Assembly (NCBI GenBank): GCA_964035575.1
Contig: OZ037870.1
Location: 372,001 to 436,000, forward strand
Reading direction: 5' to 3'
Source of the DNA: Rhynchopus sp. YZ270_cl-10
Lineage: Eukaryota; Euglenozoa; Diplonemea; Diplonemida; Diplonemidae
Length of the DNA: 64,000 nt
A program made the translations under genes and the position numbers. A model generated the notes under the pieces. That model did not search any database. It worked only from the letters and a program-made list of their open reading frames with translations, and had not been told where the DNA came from. Below, piece after piece: positions 62,844 through 64,000 of the stretch. The stretch's first letter is position 1. Every line of letters starts with the position of its first letter.

Positions 62844-64000
62844 CTAAAGTGGGGTCTTATGCGCAAATGTTAGGTACGCACTGTGCCCGCGGCTGGTGGG
62901 GAGGGGGATGGTGAAGCGCTCGGCCTCCTTCTCGGTCTCGACGTAGGCTTCTTCGGCGTCGTCTTCGTCGTCAGCTTCCTTTTCATCTTTGTCGTCTTTT
63001 CCGTCCTTTTCGTCGCCGCCGTCTTCATTGAGGCGACGACGCTTCCTTGCCTGCACCCTGTCGTCCCTCGACTCAAACGTCTTATACCGAATGCTATGCT
63101 CCGTGTACTCTCTCCTCAATACCTCCACAGTGCTGATATGCGAGAACCCCAACCCATCCAATGCAAGGCAAGTACGTTGAACCTGAAGGGAAAGAAAGAA
63201 AGTGAAGTTATTAATGCAGGCACCCCCGACTGACCCACTGTACAATGCCAGCCCCAAAGAAAAAGTAGAGTTGAAATACAAAGCCCTCTCGTGAACAGTG
63301 TACCTTTGGTACAATGATCGGCTGTACCAAGGGTGGACCCAACCGTGCAGTATTGCATCCATTTCGTGGTTTACATCTAGAAATATGAGGGGAAAGAATA
63401 GGTACAAAAATTGTGGGGGTTAGAAATGGTGTGGTTGTTGATAAAAAGGTGGGTTCGGTGTTTAATGCGGTATTTGAAGGGTGCAAAATATAAATATACC
63501 TGCTCAATGCACGGAGAATAGTTGCAGAAGACACCAGTGTCGTTCAATGTTTCGTGCACCGCTTTGATTGCAAGCCAAGGGCTGGGCACATCAAGCATGA
63601 TTGCATCTGCTGTGCCGGGGAGCTGTCCAAACCCCCAGTCTGCGTGCGTCGCGCCCTCTGTGTGCTGTATGCATACGTCACGGTGACCTGCTGTGACAAT
63701 GTGATCGATGCCGTGCTGTTTGAACTCTTCTGCTGCAGTCTTGGAGCGCTCTTCATGGAAGTCAAAGGTCTTCACCTTGCCTAGAGGTGCCACGGCACGT
63801 GCAAGGGAGTGTGTCAATGATCCACTGCCCGTCCCTGCCTCCACTACAGTGTGCCCCGACTGCAGCCCCAAACGCAACGTAATGTACGAAATGTCGGGCA
63901 AATGAATGATCTGTGTGCGATGCGGCAGGCACTCCGTCCACAGCTCCATTGTCGGACGCAGCAGACAGCATGAGCTCTCCCAGTCGCCGCGTTTGTCCTT
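62844..64000 (-). CDS. TRM61: tRNA (adenine-58-N1) methyltransferase catalytic subunit, 5' end beyond the window
   Basis: With TRM6 this enzyme methylates A58 in the T loop of tRNAs, including initiator tRNA. Exons are 64000-63500 (start outside the window) and 63182-62844, joined at a GTATAT donor and CCCTTCAG acceptor in phase 0. The visible part has 279 residues. Hallmarks: LLRPTMELWTECLPHRTQII at the N-terminal side, motif I EAGTGSGSLTHSLA, and MLDVPSPW with the conserved Asp and Pro-Pro-Trp-like catalytic loop. After the conserved ELRRE-like block (VEVLRREYTE) there is a long acidic/basic insert (KDGKDDKDEKEADDEDDAEE), unusual in length. The 317-base intron carries a full class A hairpin element. 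Confidence 0.92.
63270..63380 (+). repeat. Class A element inside the TRM61 intron
   Basis: GAAATACAAAGCCCTCTCG, TGAACAGTGTACCTTTGG, GATCGGCTGTACC and CATTTCGTGGTTTACATC are all present. Relative to the host transcript it reads as CACGAGAGGGC, the same relation as spacer copies. Confidence 0.9.

Noticed and set aside
15085-63407. A recurring minus-strand peptide (NHEMDC, QRYTVHERA) in many short frames
   Set aside because: It comes from class A elements; the frame differs between copies and no copy has a sensible gene, so conservation is at nucleotide level.

Overview
This window looks like nuclear DNA of a free-living flagellate protist, most likely a euglenozoan (diplonemid-like). That assignment is an inference. 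The alpha-tubulin is 451 residues with Lys40 and a C-terminal Glu-Tyr, and its acidic tail resembles kinetoplastid tubulin tails as I remember them. Genes lie in very long same-strand runs: three genes on + up to 9.2 kb, then about seventeen genes and gene fragments on - from 10.6 kb to the window end. Several start codons sit just downstream of a pyrimidine-rich stretch and an AG, as expected for polycistronic transcription with spliced-leader trans-splicing. Ordinary GT-AG introns also occur (serine carboxypeptidase, NUP35-like, TRM61), so a typical kinetoplastid is unlikely. Coding DNA is GC-rich at third positions; spacers are AT-rich with many homopolymer runs.

Layout. 0.5-9.2 kb (+): secreted serine carboxypeptidase, alpha-tubulin, and a giant membrane-anchored protein joining an AA10-type lytic polysaccharide monooxygenase, two CBM1-like modules and a GH5 cellulase. 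9.2-10.6 kb: convergent strand switch containing a 200-N assembly gap. 10.6-20.1 kb (-): methyltransferase-like protein, two partial genes, a Cys/His-rich protein, a secreted triple-WW protein and a secreted nucleoside-phosphorylase-like protein. 20.9-24.0 kb: nested hAT-like transposon. 25.2-26.3 kb: second phosphorylase-like paralogue. 26.7-27.8 kb: second copy of a roughly 0.93-kb repeat also present at 13.6-14.5 kb. 28.6-39.4 kb: three tandem ankyrin/C2H2 paralogues, a full Beclin/ATG6-like gene and a truncated Beclin copy, created by segmental duplication. 40.9-41.9 kb: SET-domain methyltransferase. 41.9-51.8 kb: gene-poor, full of short hairpin repeats and small transposons. 51.8-64 kb: IQ-motif protein, NZF-RBR ubiquitin ligase, acyl-CoA-binding protein, NUP35-like nucleoporin and TRM61.

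The most unusual signal is a superfamily of short (about 35-125 bp) dispersed hairpin elements, here called A to D with minor classes E, H and I. Classes A and B share a loop core CCTCTCGTG, and C shares GCCTCT. Stems change between copies in ways that keep pairing. Almost every copy in the minus-gene territory has one orientation; the copy beyond the strand switch is flipped. They occur in spacers and also inside introns, so they behave like oriented, co-transcribed RNA structures or small retroposons. I do not recognise them.

The carbohydrate-active fusion, secreted peptidase and secreted phosphorylases fit a lifestyle of extracellular polymer digestion. The remaining genes are housekeeping (tRNA modification, nuclear pore, autophagy, ubiquitin, lipid binding).
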